From Nemertoderma westbladi (lineage: Eukaryota > Xenacoelomorpha > Nemertodermatida > Nemertodermatidae), in the NCBI GenBank assembly GCA_032718475.1, contig JAUCBJ010005780.1, positions 1 to 39,905 on the forward strand: DNA of 39,905 nucleotides, in the 5' to 3' direction. Position 1 is the stretch's first letter, and every line of letters starts with the position of its first letter. The notes under the pieces are model-generated. The model saw only the letters and a list, made by a program, of their open reading frames with translations. It had not been told where the DNA came from and did no database searches. The position numbers and the translations under genes are program-made. Of the stretch, positions 30,545 to 39,905 are shown piece by piece.

Positions 30545-31122
30545 TGTTAGCGGATCCAATTCGCTGCACCACCCAGTGGAAAATGGGGAAAGTCACGATT
30601 TACCAATTATGATCGGGTATGTGATATTAGCAATATAATATCACATACCGACACACCGGGGCAATATACATTGCCAGCCAGAGGGAGAGATGCTAGCTCA
30701 TCTCAGGGCAGAAGCTAGCATAAGGGTAAAAGGGGAAAGATGGGTTTGGCCACAGAGAAAGTTGATCCACCAATGGTAGGGCGAATTACCATCAATTATA
30801 ACGCATCCATTGGCCAGGCCAAATGGAGGTAGCAATATACCCCATGTGTAATAATATATAATCGTTGCCTATATTGATTGAGGCTCAGTTGGTTATGTAG
30901 AGTATAGAAGTCAGACGGTTTTCAACCGTTGCCATTACTGCTTATTGTGCTGTATTACCGGTATATTGCCATATCTGAGATTATAGCAACATTCAGTTAT
31001 TAACTTGAACTCAGTTTATTATATCAGCCTTCGGCCTTTCAACCTTTAGCCATTATCACGTGGCGAAGCATATCCAAACCACGACAAAACACGGTCAGGA
31101 TTCCCTCGCCAACTCGGAGACA
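30545..31122 (+). repeat. 5' LTR of BEL/Pao copy 2
   Basis: The start TG at 30545 is fixed by the LINE interruption and by similarity to the copy 1 LTR. U3 contains several hairpins: 30616-30628 with 30637-30649, 30660-30665 with 30670-30675 (ggcaat/attgcc), 30690-30698 with 30713-30721 (atgctagct/agctagcat), and 30745-30751 with 30817-30823 (tttggcc/ggccaaa) enclosing ccaatgg/ccattgg. The end is uncertain. CA at 31057-31058 followed by tggcgaagcatatcc would give a PBS-like TGG start, but similarity to copy 1 seems to run on to about 31105. Confidence 0.65.
30616..30649 (+). other. Conserved LTR hairpin (copy 2 version)
   Basis: ggtatgtgatatt and aatatcacatacc form a perfect 13-bp stem with an 8-nt loop (agcaatat). 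It is the positional counterpart of 17897-17928 in copy 1. Confidence 0.85.
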
Positions 31123-31899
31123 GTTGAAACCCGACGACGAAAACAAACTGTGATGACGACACGCTAACGGCACGCTAGCACCAACCCCAAAGAGAGTTGA
31201 GCGAACCAAAGGGTTCGGAGAAGGGAGTAAGTCCACTGCACACCCCGAGCGACAGAGACCAGATGATTCGGGAGGCAGTGACGAGGCGGTACCGGCCCAC
31301 CACACCGGATTCGCCGAGGAGAGATGGTTCGGTTGTCGAGGAGGAGGGCGGTTGAGTACAAGAAGAGGAGAGACGCGAGTCGGCACGGGACAAGAGCAGC
31401 GAGAGGAGTACCGGAGTCGCCAGCCAAACAGCGGCTACAGGAGTCGAGCAGCCCACCGGAATGGCAATGGTGGGGCCCACAGTATCATGCCGGACTAGGA
31501 GAGGAGGCCAAGGAGTTCAGGAGGAAGATGTCGGGACAAGCGATCACCTATGACGCTGATACAACACGACGTGGAAGATGCTCAAAGACGCTAAGACAGG
31601 AGGAAAGGTAGACAAGCCCAAGTTGTACCACAGACTCGGTGAATGAATAAACATTTTCACTACCTAGTCCGATTTGGGCGGGGGAACTGGCGAGTGAGAG
31701 GGTGAGGGGGGTCACCACAGAACTGTTTGAATTGTGGCGATCTGAGATAATGCCATATGGTGTAGTGTACATAGGGCCTTATCTGGTGGATGCAAGGGGC
31801 ATTAAGTTAGTGGGATGGGCGGGTCCGACGATGCCAAACCCGAGGTTAACCCCAAGGATTCAGTGTAGTAAAACCACTAGCAGGCACAATAAAATTAGT
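31123..31899 (+). other. Element 5' leader DNA, copy 2
   Basis: GC-richer sequence between LTR and leader ORF. Overlapping ORFs exist on both strands, but none is clearly favoured and copy 1 lacks this part, so I call no gene. The frame from about 31702 (VYIGPYLVDARGIKLVGWAG) reads protein-like and may belong to the leader protein, joined by a frameshift near 31900. Confidence 0.45.
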
Positions 31900-32407
31900 A
31901 GAACCAACAGGCGATGGGAGTCCGTCGTAACCGAAAAGTCTGTTACACCTTCCGCGAAAGCAAGAAGGGTGTTAGAGATAGATCTGGCATGTCAGCTAGA
32001 CGTGGTTGCGTTGGACCAAAAGGAATTAGAGAACGGGAAGAGAAGGAAAAGAGTGAGCTTAGAGAATGGGAAGAGAAAGAAATGAGTGAACGCAAGGAAA
32101 GAGAGGTGAACGAGCGCAAAGAGCGGGAAGGGAGGGAAGCAGAGTTAGCTGATCAGAGTGTTAGAGAGGTCAAAGAGAGAGAGAGGGCAGGCAAAATAAT
32201 GAGGGATGATATGCACACCCAGTTGAGGGGGTTGATGCAGTATAAGGCGAGACAAAGTGCTGGTTAGAACTGGCGAAACTAGGTTTATCAAAGAGCGAAA
32301 CTGGTTTGAGAAGTATTTATAAGGCACCAGGGGTGATGGAAACCCTTGTTAATACTCCACTTACAGGTACCAGACAACAAACACAAAACCGGTGTCACCG
32401 GATGGAT
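31900..32407 (+). pseudogene. Charged coiled-coil-like leader ORF (copy 2)
   Basis: From about 31914 the frame is very rich in Glu, Lys and Arg (EREEKEKSELREWEEKEMSE, NERKEREGREAE) and then enters the part shared with copy 1 (RERAGKIMRDDMHTQLRGLM). One frameshift lies near 32255-32264. The conserved piece LGLSKSETGLRSIYKAP and TGTRQQTQ follows, ending at the first G run, after which this frame meets TAA at once. The heptad-like charged pattern suggests a coiled coil. It lies directly upstream of the Asn-rich module. Confidence 0.55.
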
Positions 32408-33119
32408 GGGGGGGGGGGGTAATGACAATACATTTAATGGGAATGTTAATATTAATAATACCATAGTGGATAACTATAATAATAACAACGGTACATTTCT
32501 TACAGGAAATAATGTTTTAGTAAATAATAATAATCCTAATGTTGGTACGGCGAATAATCAAAATAATTTAAATAATAATAATGTTAGTAGTGGTGCGATA
32601 AATAATAATATAATGAATAATCGCGATGGAACTAACAAAAATATTTCAAATAATAATATAACAAATAATCGCGGTGAGGCTAGTGGTGGTATAATTAATG
32701 TAAATGTCAGTGAAGCAAATAATTTGCCTGGTGGAGGCATACAAGGCCACGCGGGAACACAGAGAGAAATGCAGGCAAATGAACCTAGGGAGAACAGAAG
32801 CAACGTGTCGACTAGAAGGGAGCTTGGGGACAGGGGTGAAAGGGGCGAGATGAGAAGTGATGGGTGGGGGGGGGGGCTACGGGCACCCCACCACAACCAG
32901 TTAGTGATGGATGGGGGGGGGGGGCTACAAGCCCCCCACCGCAACCAGTTAGTGACGAGAGGGGGGGGGGGGGGGGGGGGGGCAATAATTACCCCACAGA
33001 TGTCAGCGGGAAATATGCGCGGTGAGTTAAGTGAACCGGGGCTCCCAACGACGGAGGAGGATAGGAGGGAGCAATTAGTGCCCCACAGATGTCGGCGGAA
33101 GATGCGCGCGGCGAGTTAA
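32408..33119 (+). CDS. Asn-rich module of gag leader (copy 2)
   Basis: After G12 (32408-32419) comes NDNTFNGNVNIN and about 100 residues with many Asn runs, then an Arg/Glu part and a region of Gly runs encoded by G tracts at 32866-32876, 32913-32924 and 32961-32982. It matches the layout of copy 1 (9611-10242), though the Asn stretch itself has diverged in length and wording, as low-complexity sequence does. The frame runs on to 33119 through the first tandem units. Confidence 0.55.
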
Positions 33120-33235
33120 GTGAACCAGGGCTTCCAACAATGGGGGAAAGGGGGGGGGGGGGGCAACAGATGCCGGCAGGAAATGCGCGCGGTGAGTTAA
33201 GTGAATTGGAGCTCCCAACAACGGAGGAGAGTAGA
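32993..33235 (+). repeat. Three-unit tandem repeat within the leader (copy 2)
   Basis: A unit containing acagatgtcagcgg, atgcgcgcggtgagttaagt and a ctcccaac-acggagga end occurs near 32995, 33085 and 33168. Copy 1 has a single counterpart (10295-10360), so the triplication happened in the copy 2 lineage. Confidence 0.8.
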
Positions 33236-33925
33236 AGGGCAATGAATATCCACGAGGCCGAACAACCTGGTAGGGGGAGGAGCATTGGTGCCGTAAGCGG
33301 CCAAACGAGAGAATGTCGAGCCTGCTCGGAAGACAGAAGGAGAACAGTAGAGTTCATCCGGGAGGTCAATACGAGACCTCATGAACATTGATGTAATGCC
33401 GGAAGCGGAGGATGTGAGGAGGAGGGTAAGGATAGATGAGCAAATGTTGCTACGAGCAACCAGAGATGTCGAGATAAGACGGACAGCGTACCGTCGATAG
33501 TTGAAGTAGAGAGAGAGGGCTGGTTGGGTTGTACTTCGGGAGATTGCCATTGCCCTGGAGAAACACAGCCTGGCGATATATATTACACACTGGGAGAGGG
33601 GTACAGAGTGTACTGGGATGAGGAGGATGAGAGAAGAAGGGATCAAAGGGAAACTTCCCGTCGGAACGTTGCTGCCGATCGACGATATGGTAGTCACGGG
33701 GAGGAGTTCTCGGAATATTCGAGAAGATTAAACTTCGGTCCGGAGGAGCACATTCAGACTGCAGGACATACTGTAGGTCTTAGTGCACATACTATAGGCC
33801 ATGCTGGGAGAGATAGTGTAGGTGATAGGGTAATGCGAATCCCGGGATTGGACCCGAAGGTCGCGGCTTACATACCAGTGAGTAGACAGGAACCTGCTAG
33901 GCCTATACCAATACCTGCAGTATGA
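33236..33925 (+). pseudogene. Arg/Glu-rich gag module (copy 2)
   Basis: Counterpart of 10288-11175. RRRTVEFIREVN (to 33391) matches RRTVEFNREVN of copy 1 but is followed by a stop. The second part (33524-33925) has PGETQPGDIYYTLGEGYRVY, RRLNFGPEEHIQTAGHT, AHTIGHAGRDSVGDRV and YIPVSRQEPARPIPIPA. The stop at 33923-33925 arises from a small deletion compared with copy 1, after which homology continues in another frame to the G12 run at 34037-34048. Confidence 0.6.
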
Positions 33926-34048
33926 CTATAATATGCAGGGATAAAACATATACCCAGGGGAAGTAGGAGGTATTACAGATAAGCGTATGGGTCACAATGT
34001 AATTACATCTACCCCAGAGCAGAATATAACACTGGTGGGGGGGGGGGG

Positions 34049-34855
34049 CAGGGTAATACACTGTATCCACAATACACGCAACCGAAAATAAAAATTGCAA
34101 CCCCCTCAGATCCAAATAAATCATGTGACACCAACAATATGAAGGGGACCATTACCCCCGATGATATATCCTACGCAGGGAAAATCAACGAACCCGAGAG
34201 GCGAAGCACAATCAACACAAGGAGCCTGCATCCATACCGTCAAGCGCGCTGGAAATTCAAGCGATGGGAATGGCAACACACATCGACTCGCTAAAAACTA
34301 GAATAGAGCTGCCAAATGTGGAGCCTTTTAAGTTTGATGGTAGCAAGCCGGAAGAATATCTACAGTTCTGGAGGATGTACAGCAATGAGATCCTCATAAA
34401 GAATCTCACACAAGCGGAGTGCCTACAAGTTTAAATACCTACAAGTTTATACAGGGGGGCCAGCCTATGATATTGTGAGGCAATATCAGGGAATTGAAGG
34501 AGGATTTACAACAGCATGGAGAGCACTGGATAGGGAATTTGGCCATCTGGCGAAGATTATCCAACAAACCTTAAGGGGAATAACATCAGGCGGACTCGCG
34601 AATAACCCTGTTAGTATCAAAGCCTTTGCCAACAAAGTAGAGAAGGCGTTGATAGTCTTAAAGACGCTAGAAGCACCATACAAGCTTAATGCTTCAAATA
34701 ACATCACGACAATAGCACAGGCACTACCGATATGGTTGAGGAACAAATGGAGAAAGATCACTTTCTCTACTCGAGAAAAGAAGGGTGGGCGTTACCTAAA
34801 CAAGATCGGAAGGCCTATACCGGAAAATTTGGACTATGTCATTGATGTGTGGTAG
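34049..34855 (+). pseudogene. Gag remnant with internal deletion (copy 2)
   Basis: The ATG at 34264 corresponds to the copy 1 gag start. VEPFKFDGSKPEEYLQF is followed by a 7-bp insertion that repeats ctacaagttta and creates a TAA near 34432. Gag then resumes from about 34460 (YDIVRQYQGIEGGFTTAWRA) to REKKGG, where about 440 bp are missing compared with copy 1, including the first half of the Cys/His region. It ends at 34855. It cannot make a working capsid protein. Confidence 0.85.
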
Positions 34856-35674
34856 GAGGACACAGGAAGGATGAATGTCAAGAACATCTGATTAAGTATG
34901 TCGAGACTGACGAAACTGGAGGCCAAACAATGGCGACGAGCACCACGGGAATAAGGAGGAAGGGAACAGTACTACTCTGAGTAGTATCAGTAAGAATGAT
35001 AGGGGAAGAGGGACTATCGATAATGACGCTGATGCTAGTCAATAGTGGAGCAGCATTCATGCTAAAGTAGAGTTAGGTGGCCGAGAGATTAGGGTTGAAG
35101 ACCAAGCCAAGTAAAATGGCAGTGACCATGATATCAAGTTAGGACGAGGTCATGAAGATGAGGATGGGACGATGTGAAATAGGAGCGATAAAACCAGGGT
35201 GCGATTATGGGGCTTCCATTGAACCCATCCAGTTAATTGAATCGATTAATATCAACGCCAGGCAACCTACAAAGATCGAACAATATCAGTACCTGGACGG
35301 TATTGACTTTTCCGTGCCCGAACTAGATGTCCCGAAAGTCTCTCTCATAGTCGGCATGGATTGTCCGACGGCCCATGAGAGGCTACAAACTATTTTCAGC
35401 AATGATAGAGAGCGAGATCCAGTGGCCATTCTGATGCCATTTGGATGGATGCTCAGTGGCCCAATAAAGACAAGGATCCCGTTTAGTATATCCGAATCCT
35501 CAGGGTGCATGTTCGCAGGGACGATGAGAGAGATGGAGGATGAAGGAGCAGAGGAACAGCTTAAGCATGTGGCCCTAGATCCCAAGAAGGTCAAATTAAG
35601 GATGGTGGTTGATGCCTCTGCCAAGACAAACGGCAAGAGCCTAAACAATTACCTACTAGCAGGGGGGGGGGGGG
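34856..35674 (+). pseudogene. Protease and RT remnant (copy 2)
   Basis: The protease motif reads V-N-S-G-A, with the catalytic Asp codon changed to AAT at 35041-35043. Stops surround it (TGA near 34978, TAG near 35068). From 35152 the frame is open: GCDYGASIEPIQLIESININ, IVGMDCPTAHERLQ, PFGWMLSGPI and SGCMFAGTMREMEDEGAEEQ. It then jumps by a roughly 300-bp deletion to VALDPKKVKLRMVVDASAK and NNYLLAG, where the G13 run and foreign sequence begin. The extra codons after 35674 to 35730 are not element sequence. Confidence 0.85.
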
Positions 35675-36345
35675 TGTTAGAAAAAGTTTTTATTGTGTAC
35701 AAGCTCATTCTGTGTGAAATTTTTCGCTGATTCAGAATATGTATTACTTTTTGAAATGGGTGCTTGTTTACTATCGGCAACTTTGATTTTAAAAAATGGT
35801 ACCTGACAGGACTTCCGATCATCTGATCCTAATTAAATATGCCGATAAAATAGAGTTTCGATTGGGAAAATGCATGAGTCTTGGGAATACAGTACTGTAG
35901 GGCCTAACATAGGGGTAGGGATGTAGGCTGGTAGGGGTGGTTAATAAACCTGTCAGTTTGATTTCAAATAGGCCTAGACCTATTTGAAAACTCTAAAATA
36001 CTTCAACTTGTATAAATAAATCATAGGCCTATACTGTTTCTAGTATACTGACTGTCCATGTATCTAAGTAATAGATTGTACTTTGAATGTACATACAGTA
36101 TATTCAGACCAGTTGGCCTACATACGACAGTAGACTGAAAAAATCAGAATATAGTAGGGAATTTAGTTTCAGAATATAACAATACAGAATATATAATAAT
36201 ATATACAATAATAAATACAGAATATAATTTGGTTATCTGACGCGCCCATTTTATTTTGAATAGGCCTGGTTCCGGTCCTTTTGTATTATTTATGGTAGGC
36301 CTACTGTACCTTCTGAGTGCTTACAACATATATAATATTTTTGTT
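35675..36345. other. No gene seen
   Basis: AT-rich flank with several taggcct-type words and a short aatat repeat (36160-36235). The frame before the Met at 36346 is open from 36256 but begins at TTG and reads as AT-driven hydrophobic sequence. Confidence 0.5.
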
Positions 36346-39300
36346 ATGGATGATGAGGAGACTGCAGAACTCTTAGATTTAGGATTGACAACTACATGTT
36401 CAGAACACATATCACCTTCGACCTCAAAAACATCAGGTGTGACACCTAGAGTTACACGAACGGAAACAGTTCATTTAAAATGCCAGGAGCATCACAGCAC
36501 TGGTAAAACAAATGTGTGGGGTTTGGAAAACAGAAGCTGTAGCAATTGTATTGGTTTTCCATCATCTATTCTTCCAAATGGTAGACTGCCTCTAAAGAAA
36601 GAGGTATTGAGTTTTATTTTCCACATTAAAAGTTTGGAACCTAAGAAACAACCTAACATTATTTCATTTAACAAAGTAGCATTAGCTATAATGCTACACT
36701 GGATATACTGTAATGTGTATACATTTTCTAAGAAATGGGTTGTCAGCAAACTTATTGAGCTGTTTGAAGAACAGGCACAGATTCGAAAGTGGCCTGTCTC
36801 TAAACGTAGTCCAACATATTGGGAGAAATATCACAGTTTTAGACTTTCAATGAATGAACTTTTTGATATCTATTGTACTGATATTTCCCGTCGTAAATCA
36901 CAGGAACTAATATGGGAAGTTAAAATGACAAGTGATGATATAACATTTTACAATAATATGAAGAAGGTTCCTCAGATTGGTTATTGTGGAGAGTTTACTG
37001 ATAGGAAGTGGAAGCTAATGACAGAAAGGAAACAAAAGGATAAGGAAAGACTACTTAAAGCTACTGAAGAACATTGTGCCAAAGATGTTGGAAATATACA
37101 GGAACTTGGAGTGTCTGATAATGAAATATCATCAGAATATACTACTGATGATGATGATGACTATTCTACTGCTGATGATACTTATATGCCATCTAAGAAG
37201 AGACATAAGTTTGAATTCTTAGCAACCCAAGATGATCCCAATGATGACCTACCTATAAGGTACAGACATATTAGGAATGGTCCAAGATCGATAAGACCAG
37301 AATATTACACTTTGATTCATCAATTGAAATCAGATTTACATATGTCACAACGACAGGCAGAAGGATCTGTGGTGGCTGTAGCTAATGAACTGTTTGGTCG
37401 GAGCCGTTTTGGTAAATGGAAGCCCCATGATACTTCAGAACCAACTGATGTAAATACATTACCTGCAGGGTCAAACTTACATTGAGGCAATGGCACTTAG
37501 TGCCATAGTAGAAGAGGTCATGGATGATGCCAATGAAGGAACCATTTTATATTCAAATGATGGGTCCCGTATTAGTGGCCTAGGAAACTTCATTGTTCAG
37601 TCCTTTACCATTAATGGTAAACTTAGAGCCTTGCCAACATTCGCTATATTTTCTGAGAAACGATCATCTTTGGTGGAAATGGAGACAATGACCCTGAGGA
37701 TGCTATCCGCAGCTTGCGGATTTAGGTATTCTGAGAGGGAAATTCTACAGAAGATAAAGTTTGTTATGACTGACAGTACTTCACACAATTTGGGAGTTGT
37801 ACAGAGTGTTTGTGAGAGCTATGATATAAGTGAGGATGACTACCCAAAATCATTGGCTTGTAATATTCATCCTCTGATGATGTTTCAACGAAAAATGGTT
37901 GACATGTACCAGAAACTCCATGATGAGATTGGAAGAGAAAAAATTATGGATTGCTTTCTAGTTGATATCGATTTGAAACATGAATCCTTCTTTGTAAAAG
38001 CTATTAAGTGTTTGTCATGTTTCATAAACAAAGACTATTCCGCGAAACCATGGAACCGTCAAACACATTTTGATGACTTTATCCATCCAAACAAAAATGA
38101 GTCGTTATCTTGGAAAGACAGTCGATTTAATAGACTATTTGATTGCAGCTTGAGTTTACTTCATCATCTTGACGATATTAAAAACTATTTAGATAAGTAT
38201 CAAAATATTATCAATGCTATTTCTATTTTAGATCGCCATTTAGTGATATGGAACTTTTGAAGCCTGTATTTGCAGCAACAGCATTGGTTGGAATACACAT
38301 TACTCGCCCCTTCCAATTTCTTATTCAGGATAAAAAGACAACCTATTCTATTCTATTGGAATCCTTTCCAACACTTTATAAGGAACTGATTTCGTTGCCC
38401 ATAACTGACTTCATTCAGACTGAAGTGCAAGTATTAAAATTCGTATCTGCTGATATGTTTAGAAGTTCCCTACCCAAAGTGTGTCTTATTGATTCCCTAA
38501 ACAGTTGTATTTCAGAATACCCTGGTGAAATTACGAAGCTTCTACGAAATGCCCTTCCTTCTTTAGCTCATGGTTTTGCAGTTCAGAAAGGAAGCTTGTT
38601 TGGATTTGGTCCTGAGTCTACGGTTTCAACAGATCATCTTCTTAATATTTCACAAGTGTCTGAGCCAGAGTTAGTGTTATTAGACAAGCAACCAGTACAT
38701 AACCTTGGTGAAGAAAGGAGTGTCGGATTCATTGGCTATGAGGTCAACATTTGAGGGAAAAGCAACTTAGAGGCAGCATCTCGCAAGATGATTCTCAATA
38801 AATCAAGTGACCTATTAATAAAAGAACTTCTATCCAGCTTTAGAAAGTTTGTAAAACCATCGAGGGTAATTAAAGAATATAAACTTGAATGGAATAAAAA
38901 GATGAAGGAACATCAAAAAGAAGGATATAGTTAAAAAGAAACCATAAACTTACTTCAAGAAGCCAAGAACTATAATGATCTGGATTTCTTAAAAGCTCAA
39001 AAACTTCCTGGTCCCATAACATCAAAGGAAGAGATTGAAGAGTTGGTTAATTCATCGTCATCCTTAGAGAGCAATGACAAAGAGGTAAACCATCATTTAT
39101 ATATTGAAATTCGATATGCAAGAAATACTTCGGTCTCACGAAATCCAACTGCAGCTGTATTTCGACTAAAGAGGAATGGACGAAATCTTACGACTGAAGA
39201 ATATAAGCGAAACATTTTAACATATTTAAACAAGTCTAGAAGTCAAACATCTCTTTCAATAGCTGATCTAAATAAAGTCTTAATACAACTAGTTGGAACT

Positions 39301-39681
39301 GATCTGCCTTCATTGGCATCGGAAACTATTTCGGAGGAAACGTCAAAAGACGATGATCCTGAATTCGCAGAAAACATAAAATATAATACTGGAGAGCATG
39401 TAGCAGCCTTCTGGGTAGATACTGGAAATAGAGTTCAATGGTATTTAGGAGTTGTTGAGGGAGTGTTTGAGTTATCCTTGAGTGTTTCGTACTTTGTTCG
39501 TAACGATAAAGAAGGTTTTGTTTGGCTCTTTCCCGAAGAGAAAGATACCCATGTAACCTTAACTGAACAAATTTTACAGAGGAACATTGATGTATGTTAT
39601 AGTAGTCAAGGTAGAATCAAGTGTAATGTATTGAACCAATCTGTTGTAGATGCTTTAAATAGATTCACAAAGCAGAAATAA
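36346..39681 (+). pseudogene. Intronless transposase-like dispersed gene, decayed
   Basis: One ancestral ORF of about 1100 codons in four pieces. The start is MDDEETAELLDLG at 36346. The N-terminal part has WPVSKRSPTYWEKYHSFRLS and a DDDDDYSTADDT linker. A frameshift near 37475 leads to the central part: YSNDGSRISGLGNF, KFVMTDSTSHNLGVV, ACNIHPLMMFQ, WKDSRFNRLFD and LLHHLDDI. A second shift near 38245 and in-frame TGA (38752) and TAA (38932) follow; the frame is otherwise open to 39681. The spaced Asp residues in DGS and TDSTSHN contexts recall an RNase H-fold transposase, but I cannot name the superfamily. I recall similar multi-copy intronless ORFs from cnidarians and other invertebrates. 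No terminal repeats are found in the window. Confidence 0.65.
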
Positions 39682-39703
39682 AGTTAGAGTTTGGTCATAA
39701 TGT

Positions 39704-39709
39704 AATAAA
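39704..39709 (+). terminator. Possible polyadenylation signal
   Basis: AATAAA 23 nt after the last stop of the decayed gene at 39681, at the usual distance for 3' processing. AT-rich context makes chance occurrence possible. Confidence 0.4.
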
Positions 39710-39905
39710 TAATGGATCTCTATTAATACCAGTGTTTTTGTAGTTAAAGGGTGTAAGACTCTAGTGTTTACCTTAAAGTTAATATATACATCACAACCCC
39801 CTGTTAGTCAGTATGTCGGTACATTCAATTATCACATATGAATATCCCAAATTTTTACTGGGATAGAGCAGAACTCCGGCATCACTGCATGTTGTTAAAT
39901 CTTAT
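39710..39905. other. Right edge, no gene seen
   Basis: AT-rich sequence without ORF or repeat signal. Confidence 0.5.

Larger units (their letters stand above)
30545..35674 (+). mobile_element. BEL/Pao retrotransposon, copy 2 (deleted, 3' truncated)
   Basis: Same family as copy 1 in the same orientation. It keeps the 5' LTR and leader missing from copy 1 but ends at 35662-35674 in a run of 13 G within RT, at the point matching about 13510 of copy 1. It has a 7-bp insertion in gag near 34430, a roughly 440-bp deletion in gag (after 34783) and a roughly 300-bp deletion between protease and RT (near 35566). The DNA is clearly diverged from copy 1, so the two are different old insertions, not a recent duplication. 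Confidence 0.88.

Noticed and set aside
31039-31480. Minus-strand ORFs of 87-115 aa opposite the copy 2 leader
   Set aside because: GC-rich leader DNA gives open frames on both strands; no conserved wording supports them.

Overview
The window looks like nuclear DNA of an animal, probably an aquatic invertebrate. It is AT-rich, intron-poor and dominated by transposable elements of animal type: BEL/Pao LTR retrotransposons, APE-type LINEs, a DIRS/Ngaro-like RT scrap, MITEs and a tRNA-like SINE. It also carries a long satellite array, and the two best host genes have splice-type sequences. I see no prokaryotic operon structure, rRNA, CRISPR array or intact standard tRNA. I cannot name the species. 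Long poly-G runs (10-25 nt) recur throughout and may be partly assembly-sensitive.

Layout. 1-982: part of an unrecognised, GC-richer coding region on the minus strand, frameshifted and running off the left edge. 1037-3568: a 2.5-kb near-complete palindrome, with a small MITE inserted in one arm only. 3569-9363: about 85 tandem copies of a 68-bp satellite with local higher-order structure. 9364 to about 18430: a BEL/Pao element (copy 1) whose 5' end is replaced by satellite. Its order is charged leader, Asn-rich module, Arg/Glu-rich module, gag with zinc knuckle, protease, reverse transcriptase, RNase H, integrase, DUF5641-like tail, a repeat- and hairpin-rich 3' region, PPT and 3' LTR. 18596-19975: a decayed LINE on the minus strand. 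20049-20136: a tRNA-like SINE head. 22168-22977: a TA-flanked MITE filled with tandem copies of its own subterminal sequence. 23875-24014: a DIRS/Ngaro-like RT scrap.

24503-28894 is the most gene-like part. Two intact, divergently transcribed genes encode small secreted four-cysteine paralogues that are about 48% identical over their core. Both have a splice acceptor just before the start codon. 30283-30544 is a LINE scrap cut by the 5' LTR of a second BEL/Pao copy (30545-35674), which has internal deletions, an Asp-to-Asn change in its protease and a 3' truncation at a poly-G run. 36346-39681 is a decayed intronless gene of a recurrent, transposase-like invertebrate family.

The most unusual signals are the train of perfect hairpins around the PPT and 3' LTR of copy 1, one of which is kept in copy 2 by compensatory base changes; the divergent secreted-protein pair; the big palindrome abutting the satellite; and the multi-module gag leader whose module boundaries are poly-G runs.
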